From Candidatus Bathyarchaeota archaeon (GTDB lineage Archaea; Thermoproteota; Bathyarchaeia; Bathyarchaeales; DTEX01), in contig PIYH01000007.1 in NCBI GenBank assembly GCA_003601695.1, positions 17,638 through 39,279 of the forward strand: a stretch of DNA of 21,642 nucleotides, in the 5' to 3' direction. The first letter of the stretch is position 1. Each line of letters starts with the position of its first letter. Positions 8,009 through 16,163 of the stretch are shown here, one piece after another. The position numbers and the translations under genes are program-made. The notes under the pieces are model-generated. The model had not been told where the DNA came from. It saw only the letters and a program-made list of their open reading frames with translations, and made no database searches.

Positions 8009-8283
8009 GTTTTGATTCCCATATTGGGATTCATTCCCTAAAGACTCATCATCGCCATTAAGACTCAGTTCGCCCGTCGTATTCATCTCAATCCCGAACT
8101 GGGATTTTTCGCCTAGAAGTAATCATGACATATCCTATACTGCCAGCTTATAAATATTTTCGGTTACCGTATTGGGATTTCTATTTTAAACATGAGGATT
8201 TTGAGGTTTCTAAAGGTTTCGTCAAGCCTGACTTTCCCGAAAACCGCTTTCAATTCTCTACTTGGGATTTCCTGTTTTGAAAC
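8009..8283 (-). CRISPR. Decayed CRISPR-like repeat cluster (four recognisable units)
   Basis: Four 37-base units occur at 8009-8045, 8084-8120, 8155-8191 and 8247-8283. Read on the minus strand, the unit at 8247-8283 begins GTTTCAAAAC, has GAAATCCCAA in the middle and ends ATTGAAAG, the hallmark ends of archaeal CRISPR repeats. The 8155 unit keeps GTTT-AAAA and GAAATCCCAA. The 8084 unit keeps AAATCCCA and ATTGAGA, with a perfect AATCCC/GGGATT stem on the plus strand. The 8009 unit keeps AATCCCAATATGGGAAT. Core-to-core distances are 75, 73 and 90 bases, so gaps between units are 38, 34 and 55. A fifth weak TTTCCCAATA copy lies at 8343-8379. The repeats differ too much from each other for an active array, and no cas gene is present. 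Regulatory palindromes are the alternative. Confidence 0.4.
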
Positions 8284-8407
8284 TTTTCATTTATGAATAT
8301 GATCAAAAATGGTTGATTTATGTCTTTGATGAAAACTGCTGGAAACATGATGTTGTATTGGGAAATAGATGTTTTTAGATGCATCTTTGGCGCTGACTAT
8401 TCCATAT

Positions 8408-9745
8408 CTATGCCTTGATGTACCTTAATGCCTCTTCTACGCTTTTGAATCCATATTTAACCTCTGGGAACTCCTTTCTTAACTCTATAACATCCTTCTT
8501 TACCTCTACTGGTTTACGCTTGCCCTTGATCACCTGTAGCATCAAGTCGCATAGATGCTTTACATCCTCCTCTCTAAATCCTCTTCTGGTTACATCTTGA
8601 AATCCTATCCTTATCCCAGAGGGGTTCTCACGGTTACTCTGATCGTCATAGGGCAGTATATTCCTGTTAAGAATTATATTAGCTTCCTCCAGCCTCTCAG
8701 CAATTACTCCTCCACCGCCATATTCCATAACATCAACGGCTATCTGATGAGACTCTGTGAAGCCTTTTGATTCTCCTAGAACCTTTAATCCATTCTCGTA
8801 GAGGTATTGTCCAGCTGCCTTCGCATTCCTAACTGTTTGCCTCGCAAGTTCAGCGCCGAAGACTTTCATCTCAAGGGCAACTATGCCTAAGGCCGGAAGT
8901 CTTCCAAGGTGAGTGTTGGATGTGCTCAGCGGAAAGATTGCGTGTTGAATCCTCTTTATGGCCTTCTCGGCACGTTCATCTTTCAGTTCTCCCAGAATTA
9001 ACCCTCCTTGGGGACCTGGAAAAGTCTTGTGTGTTGATGAAGTTATGAAATCAGCTCCCTCCCTAAGCGGGTCTTGGAAGACTCCGCCCGCTATCAACCC
9101 AAGTACATGCGCAGCATCATATACTACGTAGGCTCCAACTTCATCAGCCACGCTTCTGAGCTCTTTAACTGGGTGGGGGAAGAGGAAGAGGCTGCCGCCG
9201 AAAGTGATTATGCCGGGCTTAGCGGCTCTTATTATCTTGGCTGATTCATCTGGATCTATATTCATTTCCTCAATATTGTATGCGTGATCTATATTTACGA
9301 GTCCCAGAACCATACCCGCTAATCCAGTATAATCATGTGATATATGTGCCCCGCAGCTCAGAGGGGTGACGACCATCTTGTTATTCTTCGTCGCTAGAGA
9401 AAGACCCTTAAAAGTAGCGAGGTTAGCATGGGTTCCAGAGACCAAACGGACGTCAGCCCAGCTGCATTTGAAGAGTATCTTGATGATGTCAGTGACGTAG
9501 TTTTCAATCATGGTTATGTATTTCTGTCCTTGATAATATCTCTTCTTCACATGCCCCTCAAGATCATTCTCTCCCTCGGCATATCTGCTTTCGAGATCCA
9601 TCGATGATCTGAGCATCTCCTCTACGGCGGGGGACTTCACCCCTTCACTCGCAATGAGATTTATACACTCGCTGCCTCTATAGCGTTCATGCATCTCGCT
9701 CGCTCTAATAAGGTCGGTGACCAATCGGAAGAGTTCATCCATCAT
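8408..9745 (-). CDS. glyA: Serine hydroxymethyltransferase
   Basis: PLP enzyme interconverting serine and glycine with a one-carbon unit transferred to a pterin cofactor (tetrahydrofolate or an archaeal tetrahydropterin). Visible signatures are INLIASEGVKSPAV (E34), GENDLEGHVKKRYYQG, VSGTHANLATFKGL, VYDAAHVLGLIAGG (D210, H213), and the PLP-lysine motif SSTHKTFPGPQGG (K240). The C-terminal IRIGFQDVTRRG replaces the bacterial RIGTPA-TTRG. At 445 residues it is a divergent archaeal-type enzyme. Two adjacent ATGs lie at the start. The first (9743-9745) has GGAG six bases upstream and is preferred. The gene is transcribed away from the DUF39 operon. Confidence 0.93.
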   Translation of the reverse strand: MMDELFRLVTDLIRASEMHERYRGSECINLIASEGVKSPAVEEMLRSSMDLESRYAEGENDLEGHVKKRYYQGQKYITMIENYVTDIIKILFKCSWADVRLVSGTHANLATFKGLSLATKNNKMVVTPLSCGAHISHDYTGLAGMVLGLVNIDHAYNIEEMNIDPDESAKIIRAAKPGIITFGGSLFLFPHPVKELRSVADEVGAYVVYDAAHVLGLIAGGVFQDPLREGADFITSSTHKTFPGPQGGLILGELKDERAEKAIKRIQHAIFPLSTSNTHLGRLPALGIVALEMKVFGAELARQTVRNAKAAGQYLYENGLKVLGESKGFTESHQIAVDVMEYGGGGVIAERLEEANIILNRNILPYDDQSNRENPSGIRIGFQDVTRRGFREEDVKHLCDLMLQVIKGKRKPVEVKKDVIELRKEFPEVKYGFKSVEEALRYIKA

Positions 9746-9787
9746 CTTCAGCTCCGAATTAATGTTTCAAGCGAAGAGAGGGAAAGA

Positions 9788-9798
9788 TGTATTTATCT
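9788..9798 (-). promoter_or_regulatory. TATA-like box of glyA
   Basis: The minus strand reads AGATAAATACA about 45-50 bases before the glyA ATG, giving a short leader of about 20 bases that still includes the GGAG site. A second ATTTATCTC copy (plus strand, 9817-9825) lies 26 bases further up. Both are position-based guesses. Confidence 0.35.
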
Positions 9799-9934
9799 CT
9801 TATCCTATCGCATCTAAATTTATCTCGGAAAAATATATCTAGAAGTGAATATTATTAAGAAATTATTATACAAAAAAATACATGGAGGAATAGAAAGCTC
9901 AAGAAGACTTCAAATTTCTCAGCTCATCTGAAGA

Positions 9935-11509
9935 ATGAAGATCAAACGATTTCTTGGAGAAGTTCTTCTGGAGGGAGAATATGTGAAGAAAGGTGAGCGT
10001 ATAAGATCGGTTAGGGAAATAAACGAGAAGATAAAGTGTGGAGACGCGGTTGTACTCACAGCTGAGGAGATGATAAGACTTGCTGAGAGTAGTGGAGTTA
10101 AAGCCGCCGCCGAGGAAGTGGACGTCGTCACAACTGGAACATTCGGAGCTATGTGTAGCTCAGGGGTCTTCCTAAACTTTGGACATTCAGATCCGCCGAT
10201 AAAGATGACTGAATGCTGGCTTAATGACGTACCTGTGTACAAGGGACTTGCTGCCGTAGATGGATATTTAGGTGCGGCGGCGTTAAGTGAGACCCGTGGG
10301 TTTGAGTACGGAGGCGGCCACGTAATAGAGGATCTAGTTTCCGGTAAAGAGATAGAGCTGAGGGCTGAATCTTATGGGACGGATTGCTATCCGCGTAGAC
10401 ATGTCGAAACCACAATAACGATAGAGGATCTGAATCAAGCTATCCTTGTTAACCCGAGAAACTGCTACCAGAGATATAATGCTGCAACGAATAGTAGCAA
10501 CAGAGTTCTACATACCTATATGGGCACTCTCCTACCGAATTATGGAAATGTGATGTTCACAGGGGCTGGGCAGCTGAACCCGCTCTGTAAGGACTGGAAC
10601 TATGAGACGATCGGAATAGGTACGAGGATCTTTCTTGGGGGCGGGGTGGGCTACGTAATAGGTGAAGGAACGCAACATGATCCGCAAAGCGGATTCGGCA
10701 CACTAATGATCCGCGGAGATCTAAAGAGGATGAATAGCAGATACTTGAGAGGAGCTTCATTCTATAAGTATGGAGTCACTCTATATGTAGGCATAGGCAT
10801 ACCAATACCAATAATCAATGAGAGAGTTGCGAAGACCGCTGCTCTAAGAGACGATGAGATAACTGTGGAGATACGGGACTACGGAGTCCCATCGAGACCG
10901 GATAGAAGACCAGTAGTTAAACGAGTCACCTATGCGGATCTTAGAAGCGGTAAAGTGTATATAAATGGCAGGAAAATCCCTTCGTCTTCCCTGTCTAGCT
11001 ATAAAATGGCTAAAGAGATATCTGAAGTTCTAAAGAAGTGGATTCTTGAAGGTTTATTCCTCCTAACTGAGCCAGTTGAGTCTCTTCCAAGAAAGGGAAG
11101 TCTGAAGCCTCTACGTGTAAGGAGAAGGGAACCTATTGTTCGAGATCTGATGAGGAGAGAAGTTATTACGGCGAAGCCTAATGAAGGAGTTGAGGAAGCC
11201 GCCCGGAAACTAATAGTCAAGGAAATTGATCATCTACCAGTAACGACTGAGAACGGTAGACTCGTCGGAATCGTAACCTCTTGGGATCTCGCTAGAGCTA
11301 TCGCTGAGCGGAGACAAGTCCTTTCGGAGATAATGACTAGACGAGTTATCACCGCACGGGAGGACGAGACGATCGATGCTGTTGCGTGGAGAATGGCTCA
11401 GCATAACATTTCCGGAATGCCCGTTGTAGATGAGGAGAGGAAGGTCGTCGGCATAATAACAACTGATGATATCTCTAAAAGACTTGTGGAGGGGATCTCT
11501 AGGAGATGA
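9935..11509 (+). CDS. Homocysteine biosynthesis protein, DUF39 plus CBS pair
   Basis: COG1900 (DUF39) enzyme. In methanogens and sulfate reducers this family is required to build homocysteine from aspartate semialdehyde and sulfide, without O-acyl-homoserine. The DUF39 domain runs from about residue 27 to 390. It includes VDVVTTGTFGAMCSSGVFLNFGHSDPP and carries cysteines C74, C94, C151 and C177, candidates for persulfide chemistry. Two CBS domains follow (about 400-455 and 463-516), often adenosyl-ligand sensors. The start is uncertain. ATG 9935 has an in-frame stop just upstream and a poor ribosome site. GTG 9983 (residue 17) has GGAGGG seven bases upstream and would give the N-terminus usual for the family. 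It overlaps the ferredoxin gene as ATGA. Confidence 0.9.
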   Translation: MKIKRFLGEVLLEGEYVKKGERIRSVREINEKIKCGDAVVLTAEEMIRLAESSGVKAAAEEVDVVTTGTFGAMCSSGVFLNFGHSDPPIKMTECWLNDVPVYKGLAAVDGYLGAAALSETRGFEYGGGHVIEDLVSGKEIELRAESYGTDCYPRRHVETTITIEDLNQAILVNPRNCYQRYNAATNSSNRVLHTYMGTLLPNYGNVMFTGAGQLNPLCKDWNYETIGIGTRIFLGGGVGYVIGEGTQHDPQSGFGTLMIRGDLKRMNSRYLRGASFYKYGVTLYVGIGIPIPIINERVAKTAALRDDEITVEIRDYGVPSRPDRRPVVKRVTYADLRSGKVYINGRKIPSSSLSSYKMAKEISEVLKKWILEGLFLLTEPVESLPRKGSLKPLRVRRREPIVRDLMRREVITAKPNEGVEEAARKLIVKEIDHLPVTTENGRLVGIVTSWDLARAIAERRQVLSEIMTRRVITAREDETIDAVAWRMAQHNISGMPVVDEERKVVGIITTDDISKRLVEGISRR

Positions 11510-11928
11510 GGGTCAGACTTATATATTCTCCAGATGTGGTTGAAAAACCAATCCTAGCAGAGGTAATATCCAAAACGGGGCTTCTAATCAACATTTTAGA
11601 AGCGAAGGTTGATGCGCAAAAGGGAGAACTCGTCGTCTCGATTCCCTCAAGCGGGAAGAAACTTGAAGAAGCGATAGCCATGTTCAGAAGAGCCGGTGTA
11701 AAAGTCGAGGAGATCAAAGAGACCCTAAAGATAGATCGGGAGAAATGCATTTCATGCGGGGCTTGCATATCACCCTGCCCAACTCAAGCCCTCCAATTAG
11801 ACTCAGACTGGACGTTGAAATATGATGAGGAGAGATGCGTCGCCTGCGGAACATGTGTTCATGCATGCCCATTCGACGCTATAACCCTCTTGGAGGACGC
11901 GGGAAAAGTTGAGGCGTGTTCTTCATGA
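11506..11928 (+). CDS. NIL-domain ferredoxin of homocysteine biosynthesis
   Basis: 140-residue partner of the DUF39 protein. Residues 1-75 form a NIL domain (an ACT-like fold: LIYSPDVVEKPILAEVI... then GVKVEEI). Residues 78-125 form a bacterial-type ferredoxin with two 4Fe-4S motifs, C81-x2-C84-x2-C87-x3-C91-P and C111-x2-C114-x2-C117-x3-C121-P. In Methanosarcina and Desulfovibrio such a NIL-ferredoxin works with the DUF39 protein in homocysteine formation, presumably delivering electrons for reductive sulfur transfer. It overlaps the DUF39 stop by four bases and the downstream UPF0280 start by 20, so the three genes are almost surely one transcript. Confidence 0.93.
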   Translation: MRVRLIYSPDVVEKPILAEVISKTGLLINILEAKVDAQKGELVVSIPSSGKKLEEAIAMFRRAGVKVEEIKETLKIDREKCISCGACISPCPTQALQLDSDWTLKYDEERCVACGTCVHACPFDAITLLEDAGKVEACSS

Positions 11929-12619
11929 ATATAACTTCACATCTGGCGAGTCTAAAATTCACATGAAATCCGATAGTAAGGAAGTATTGATAAAAGCAGC
12001 GGAAGAGATAAAGCAGCATAGAAGAGAATTGCTCCACTATATAAATGAGCATCCAGAATTTAGATATGCAATGCATCCGGTGGATCCGGTTGAGAACGCT
12101 CCGAGAATTGTGCGGGTAATGGCCTCGGCTGCCTCAAAGGCTGATGTTGGACCTATGGCTTCGGTAGCCGGTGCGTTAGCAGATGTTGGTTTAAGATCGA
12201 TGCTGAAACTAGAAGCTTCTATAGCTATAGTTGAGAATGGTGGTGAAATAGCAGCGTTCACTAAAGAGCCTATAATCATATCAATTCTCTCCGGAGACAC
12301 AATCCTCTCAAACAGGATAGGTTTCTGCTTAAATAGAGAAGACTGCCCTATAGGAATTGCAACAAGCTCCAGCAGGACAAGCCGCACATTAAGCTTTGGA
12401 GAAGCTGACTCCGTAACTATAGTTGCAGATGATGCATCTCTCGCCGATGCGGCTGCAACTGCCATCTGTAACTCAGTAATTGGACTTGATATAAAAGAGT
12501 CTATAAAGAGAGGTTTGGAAAGAGCTAAGAGAATTGATGGGGTGAGAGGGGTTCTAATAATCCGTGAGGGATATTCGGGAATATGGGGTAATCTGCCCCG
12601 AATTGTAAGAATAACCTAG
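11909..12619 (+). CDS. UPF0280 / ApbE-like protein (COG2122)
   Basis: 236-residue member of the UPF0280 family, distantly related to ApbE flavin transferases. The diagnostic block is VGPMASVAGALADVG...IVENGGEIAAF (about residues 81-117), followed by a conserved DSVTIVADDASLADAAATAICN segment. Genetic work in sulfate reducers and methanogens links COG2122 to the same homocysteine pathway as DUF39 and NIL-ferredoxin, and here it is their third operon partner. The biochemical step is unsettled. The start is TTG 11909, inside the ferredoxin gene. It keeps the family-like N-terminus RVLHEYNFTSGE, which an ATG at 11963 would lose. The TAG stop shares a CTAG with the stop of the convergent pheA. Confidence 0.88.
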   Translation: MRRVLHEYNFTSGESKIHMKSDSKEVLIKAAEEIKQHRRELLHYINEHPEFRYAMHPVDPVENAPRIVRVMASAASKADVGPMASVAGALADVGLRSMLKLEASIAIVENGGEIAAFTKEPIIISILSGDTILSNRIGFCLNREDCPIGIATSSSRTSRTLSFGEADSVTIVADDASLADAAATAICNSVIGLDIKESIKRGLERAKRIDGVRGVLIIREGYSGIWGNLPRIVRIT

Positions 12620-13467
12620 ATAGATGAGAAGTCGCGGATTTCCGGAGCCTTGGGATAGGAGCCTAAAACCTTAACGAAGACAGATTTTCTTCTTAGTCCC
12701 TCAAGAGCTTCAGCGCATCTCCGTTCACTTCTATGTCCCTCAAAGTCAAGATAGAAGTTGTATTCCCAAGGTCTCCTCTTAGTTGGTCTAGATTCTATCT
12801 TTGTCAGGTTGATCTTTCTCTTCGCAAATTCACCTAGGGCTTCATAAAGCGCCCCAGGAACATGCCTGGTTGAGAAGATTACTGAGGTCTTGTCATTACC
12901 AGTTGGTGTGGCGTCTTCTCTTGAGAGAACAAAGAAACGCGTATAATTGTTAGGCGCATCTGAAATCTCACGGGATAGGATCTCCATGCCATAGATCTCA
13001 GCTGCTCTCTCACTGGCTATGGCGCCGGCATCTCTCAGCCCTTTCTCCTTTATCATCTTCACGCTTCCAGCGGTGTCATACGTTGAGATCAGCTGGCAGG
13101 TTAAGCCTTCCAGGTACGTCCTACACTGCCCCAACGCTTGAGGATGAGAATATATCACCTTTATCTCGCTCAGCTTGGTTCCAGGATTCGCTATCAAGCA
13201 ATGAATAATCCTGAGTATGATTTCTCCGCAGACTTTCAAATCATACTTTAGGAAGAGGTCATAAACGGCGTTAACGCTTCCTTCAATCGAGTTTTCTATC
13301 GGAACAATCCCGTAGGAAACCTCATCCATCTCAACCATCCTGAAGACGTCAGCGAAGCTCCTGCAGGGAACAGGATCAGCTGAATCTCCAAAGTATGAGT
13401 ATACGGCGCTTTCACTATAAGCCCCAGGCTCACCTTGATAGGCAACCTTGATCTTCTCCTTTTCCAT
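12616..13467 (-). CDS. pheA: Prephenate dehydratase
   Basis: Converts prephenate to phenylpyruvate on the way to phenylalanine; monofunctional, with no chorismate mutase domain. The catalytic domain starts KVAYQGEPGAYSESA and has VPIENSIEGSV, SHPQALGQC and the catalytic TRF triad in NNYTRFFVLS (residues 176-178). The C-terminal ACT domain carries GALY (205-208) and ESRP (225-228), the phenylalanine-binding motifs, so feedback inhibition by Phe is expected. I use ATG 13467 (283 residues). The frame stays open to 13599, but those 44 extra codons do not look like the family and would run into the galT promoter. ATG 13485 is a possible alternative, six codons longer. Confidence 0.93.
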   Translation of the reverse strand: MEKEKIKVAYQGEPGAYSESAVYSYFGDSADPVPCRSFADVFRMVEMDEVSYGIVPIENSIEGSVNAVYDLFLKYDLKVCGEIILRIIHCLIANPGTKLSEIKVIYSHPQALGQCRTYLEGLTCQLISTYDTAGSVKMIKEKGLRDAGAIASERAAEIYGMEILSREISDAPNNYTRFFVLSREDATPTGNDKTSVIFSTRHVPGALYEALGEFAKRKINLTKIESRPTKRRPWEYNFYLDFEGHRSERRCAEALEGLRRKSVFVKVLGSYPKAPEIRDFSSI

Positions 13468-13573
13468 AACGATTCCCCGCTGCATTTCCAGTTCTGCATC
13501 TTCCTTTCTTTGAATAATTCCAATTAATAATATCTTTGGTTCTTTAAGTGATAAAGCAAAAAAGGCTCTGTGG

Positions 13574-13606
13574 CGTATAAATCTTCGAGCAAAGATCAAC
13601 TGGAGG
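13574..13606 (+). promoter_or_regulatory. galT promoter and ribosome-binding site
   Basis: A TATA-like box, CGTATAAATC (13574-13583), precedes GGAGG (13602-13606), which lies eight bases before the TTG start at 13615. The GGAGG supports the TTG as the true start. If the usual 26-27 base TATA-to-start distance holds, transcription would begin within or just before the GGAGG, so the leader is very short or the box is not the real one. Confidence 0.4.
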
Positions 13607-13614
13607 CATAACTG

Positions 13615-14565
13615 TTGGAGCTCAGATGGGACCCAATAATGAGGCAGTGGATCATAGTCTCCGGGGCTAGGGGGAAGCGTCCCCTATTACCCAAGGGCTA
13701 CTGTCCCTTCTGTCCCGGATCTGAAGAGGTGCCTAAGGGAGACTGGACAGTTATAAGCTTGCCAAATAAGTTTCCATCTCTAAGCCCAAATCCTCCACTG
13801 CCAAGCAAGTCTGACAGACTTTATAGAACGTGTCCCGCAAGAGGAATATGTGAAGTTATAATCTATACTCCCAAGCATGACGCTACACTGGCTGACTTAA
13901 ACGTTGAAAATATTAAGGCGGTGATCGATCTCTGGACTGAGAGGTTCATTGATCTTGGAAGATTAGACTATATCAAGTACGTCTTTATTTTCGAAAATAA
14001 GGGTCGAATAATAGGTGTCACATTAGATCATCCTCACGGACAGATCTATGCATTTCCCTTCATTCCCACAATAATAAGGCGGGAGCTCAAGTCGAGCAAG
14101 AGATACTGGAAGCGTACTGGGAGGTGTCTCTTTTGCCGCATAATCGAGAAGGAGAAGGAAGATGGAAGACGCGTCATCTGCGAAAATGATGGCTTTATAT
14201 GCTTTCTTCCATTCTTTGCTCATTGGCCATACGGAGTACACATATATCCAAAGAGACACGTTACAGCTCTTCCGGATCTTAATGAAGAAGAAAAGATGAT
14301 GCTCGCATCCCTATTGAAGAAGGTGCTTAGGAAATTTGATAACCTCTTTAATATGAGCTTCCCGTACATGATGGTTCTGCATCAGAGACCAACAGATGGA
14401 AGAGAATATCCACACTATCACTTCCACATTGAATTCTATCCTCCATATCGAGAGAAGGGCAAGGTTAAGTATTTCGCAAGCGTTGAAATGGGAGCTGGAA
14501 CAGTTACTTTCGACTATACTCCGGAGATGAAGGCGAAAGAGCTACGTGAAAGCCCAGAGAGCTAA
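13615..14565 (+). CDS. galT: Galactose-1-phosphate uridylyltransferase family protein
   Basis: HIT-superfamily nucleotidyl transferase exchanging UMP between UDP-glucose and hexose 1-phosphate. The active-site motif HPHGQ (139-143) holds the nucleophilic histidine (H141). CPFCPG (30-35) and CLFC (171-174) are zinc-binding cysteine pairs. The second half has HWPYGVHIYPKRHV and HYHFHIEFYPP, both typical of GalT. The N-terminus MELRWDPIMRQWIIVS matches the family and fixes the TTG start. 316 residues is usual for archaeal members. No other Leloir-pathway gene is nearby, so the physiological sugar is not shown; a related sugar-1-phosphate or nucleotide-sugar role is possible. Confidence 0.9.
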   Translation: MELRWDPIMRQWIIVSGARGKRPLLPKGYCPFCPGSEEVPKGDWTVISLPNKFPSLSPNPPLPSKSDRLYRTCPARGICEVIIYTPKHDATLADLNVENIKAVIDLWTERFIDLGRLDYIKYVFIFENKGRIIGVTLDHPHGQIYAFPFIPTIIRRELKSSKRYWKRTGRCLFCRIIEKEKEDGRRVICENDGFICFLPFFAHWPYGVHIYPKRHVTALPDLNEEEKMMLASLLKKVLRKFDNLFNMSFPYMMVLHQRPTDGREYPHYHFHIEFYPPYREKGKVKYFASVEMGAGTVTFDYTPEMKAKELRESPES

Positions 14566-14591
14566 AGTCAGCATATCCATGCAGAAAAATG

Positions 14592-16064
14592 TTAGGGTTG
14601 CTTCATCCTCTTCTTCTTACGGAGCTCCTCAAGCCTCTTCATTATCAGCCGGCTTGAGAGAACCGGATCAGCTTTCCCCTGCGTCGCCTTCATTAACTGC
14701 CCAACCAGATAATGAGCCGCCTTCTCATTAATCAATGCGTCGTTAACCGCCTTAGGATTCTCCGCGAAGATCCTTGTTATCAATTTTTCAAGAAACTTCA
14801 AGTCGCTGATCTTAACCATACCTTCCTCCTTAACGATCTCGCCTGGGCTCTTCCCAGTCACAATAACCTTTGGAAGTATCCTCTTCGCTATCTTCCCGCT
14901 TATAACACCTTCGTCTATGAGCTTTATCATCTCCACAAGCTTCACGGGCGTTATTTTAGACTCACGAAGCTCAAGGTTATTTTCATAGAGATACCTGAGA
15001 AGGTCACTCATCATCCAGTTACTTATCTCCTTAGGCTTATTATATAGCCTAACAGCTTCCTCAAAGAAGTCCGCTAGACCCTTAGAACTAACGAGCACGC
15101 TCGCATCGTATCTCGGAAGCCCATATTGGGAAACGAATCTTTCCACACGCTTATCCGGGAGCTCCGGCATCTTCACCCTAATTTTCTTGATAAATTCCTC
15201 GCTCAGTTCCACAGGGACGAGGTCGAGTTCTGGAAAGTAACGATAATCCTGCTCGGTTTCCTTAGTTCTTAAGGAGACAGTTACACGTCTCGTCTCGTCC
15301 CAGTGTCTCGTCTCCTGCTTAACCTTTATTCCCTTTTCCAAAAGTCCTCTCTGTCTAGTTATTTCGAAGCTTAATGCTCTCTCAACCTCCCTGAATGAGG
15401 ATATATTCTTAACCTCAACCCTCATCCCTCCGGCGAGGGATATATTCGCATCACATCTCATCGCGCCCTCTAAACTTCCATCGAAAATGCCTAAATGCTC
15501 GAGTATTGACCTAAGCTTCTGAAGGAAGATTCTTGCTTCTCTAGGCGATCTAATATCCGGCTCAGTAACCACCTCTAACAAGGCAACTCCAGACCTATTA
15601 TAGTCTATGAGCGTGTACGGTGAACGATCTATAGATCCTAAATGAATAAGCCTTCCAGGATCCTCCTCCAAATGAATCCTGCTTATCCTTATCTTTCTCC
15701 GTCTTCCCTCAAAATCCAAGTATAAATAGCCGTTTCTGGCAAGCGGAACCCCGCCAGCTTTATCATACTGAGTTATCTGAAAATTCTTAGGCAGATCTGG
15801 ATAAAAGTAGTTCTTTCGAAAGAAAAACATGCGGCTTGAGATTTTACAGTTAAGTGCAAGGGCAGCCATAACTGCGTATTCAACGGCCTTTCTGTTTAAG
15901 ACGGGAAGCGATCCGGGAAGACCTAGACAGACGGGGCAGACGAGGGTGTTAGGCTCCTTTCCACGATAATCTGAGGAGCATCCGCAGAAAAGCTTAGTCT
16001 TTAGACTAGTTATCTGCACATGAACTTCAAGCCCTATTTTAACATCTCTTTTCATATCCGACAT
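14592..16064 (-). CDS. gatB: Asp/Glu-tRNA amidotransferase subunit B
   Basis: Subunit of GatCAB, which amidates Glu-tRNA(Gln) or Asp-tRNA(Asn); in archaea mainly used for Asn-tRNA because GatDE handles Gln. The protein opens with VKIGLEVHVQITSLKTKLFCGCS. Cysteines 27, 29, 43 and 46 (CGC ... CPVC) form the zinc site of the kinase-like domain. YDKAGGVPLA, RIHLEEDPGR, YNRSGVALLEVVTEPD, AMRCDANIS and DETRRVT...QDYRYFPELDL follow. The tail, from about residue 340, is the helical tRNA-binding region. The 490 residues are complete. ATG 16064 has AAGG touching the start codon; ATG 16055 (residue 4) has better spacing and may be the true start. gatA and gatC are not in the window. Confidence 0.95.
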   Translation of the reverse strand: MSDMKRDVKIGLEVHVQITSLKTKLFCGCSSDYRGKEPNTLVCPVCLGLPGSLPVLNRKAVEYAVMAALALNCKISSRMFFFRKNYFYPDLPKNFQITQYDKAGGVPLARNGYLYLDFEGRRRKIRISRIHLEEDPGRLIHLGSIDRSPYTLIDYNRSGVALLEVVTEPDIRSPREARIFLQKLRSILEHLGIFDGSLEGAMRCDANISLAGGMRVEVKNISSFREVERALSFEITRQRGLLEKGIKVKQETRHWDETRRVTVSLRTKETEQDYRYFPELDLVPVELSEEFIKKIRVKMPELPDKRVERFVSQYGLPRYDASVLVSSKGLADFFEEAVRLYNKPKEISNWMMSDLLRYLYENNLELRESKITPVKLVEMIKLIDEGVISGKIAKRILPKVIVTGKSPGEIVKEEGMVKISDLKFLEKLITRIFAENPKAVNDALINEKAAHYLVGQLMKATQGKADPVLSSRLIMKRLEELRKKKRMKQP

Positions 16065-16163
16065 CCTTACAGCGTGAATTGAAGGAGTATTGAATCTGTC
16101 ATCTCAAAAATGATTTCTCTGAAGCATTGTTCAGTAACGGAGCTGAAGAGACTTGAAGCCGAA

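Larger units (their letters stand above)
7672..8407. other. 736-base region without an intact gene
   Basis: This AT-rich stretch between the helical protein and glyA has no intact gene, tRNA or rRNA that I can see. It holds the minus-strand promoter region of the helical protein (up to about 7740), a probable radical SAM gene relic (7835-7963), and a cluster of decayed palindromic, CRISPR-like repeats (about 8009-8283, perhaps one more near 8343-8379). It looks like a decayed accessory insertion between housekeeping genes. Confidence 0.6.

Noticed and set aside
8325..8396. Possible C/D box small RNA (TTTGATGA, then ATGATGT, then CTGA).
   Set aside because: The internal D' box is absent and the spacing between the inner C'-like box and the CTGA (about 39 bases) is far from the roughly 12 bases usual in archaea.
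13468..13599. N-terminal extension of prephenate dehydratase from an upstream start.
   Set aside because: The 44 residues do not resemble the family, and the segment overlaps the likely promoters of pheA and galT. Treated as untranslated.
14712..15047. Plus-strand frame of 111 codons opposite gatB.
   Set aside because: It lies wholly within gatB on the other strand with no ribosome site or recognisable domain.
16065..16163. Short plus-strand frame starting near 16110 in the gap between gatB and aIF2-gamma.
   Set aside because: It continues antisense into the aIF2-gamma gene and has no independent support.
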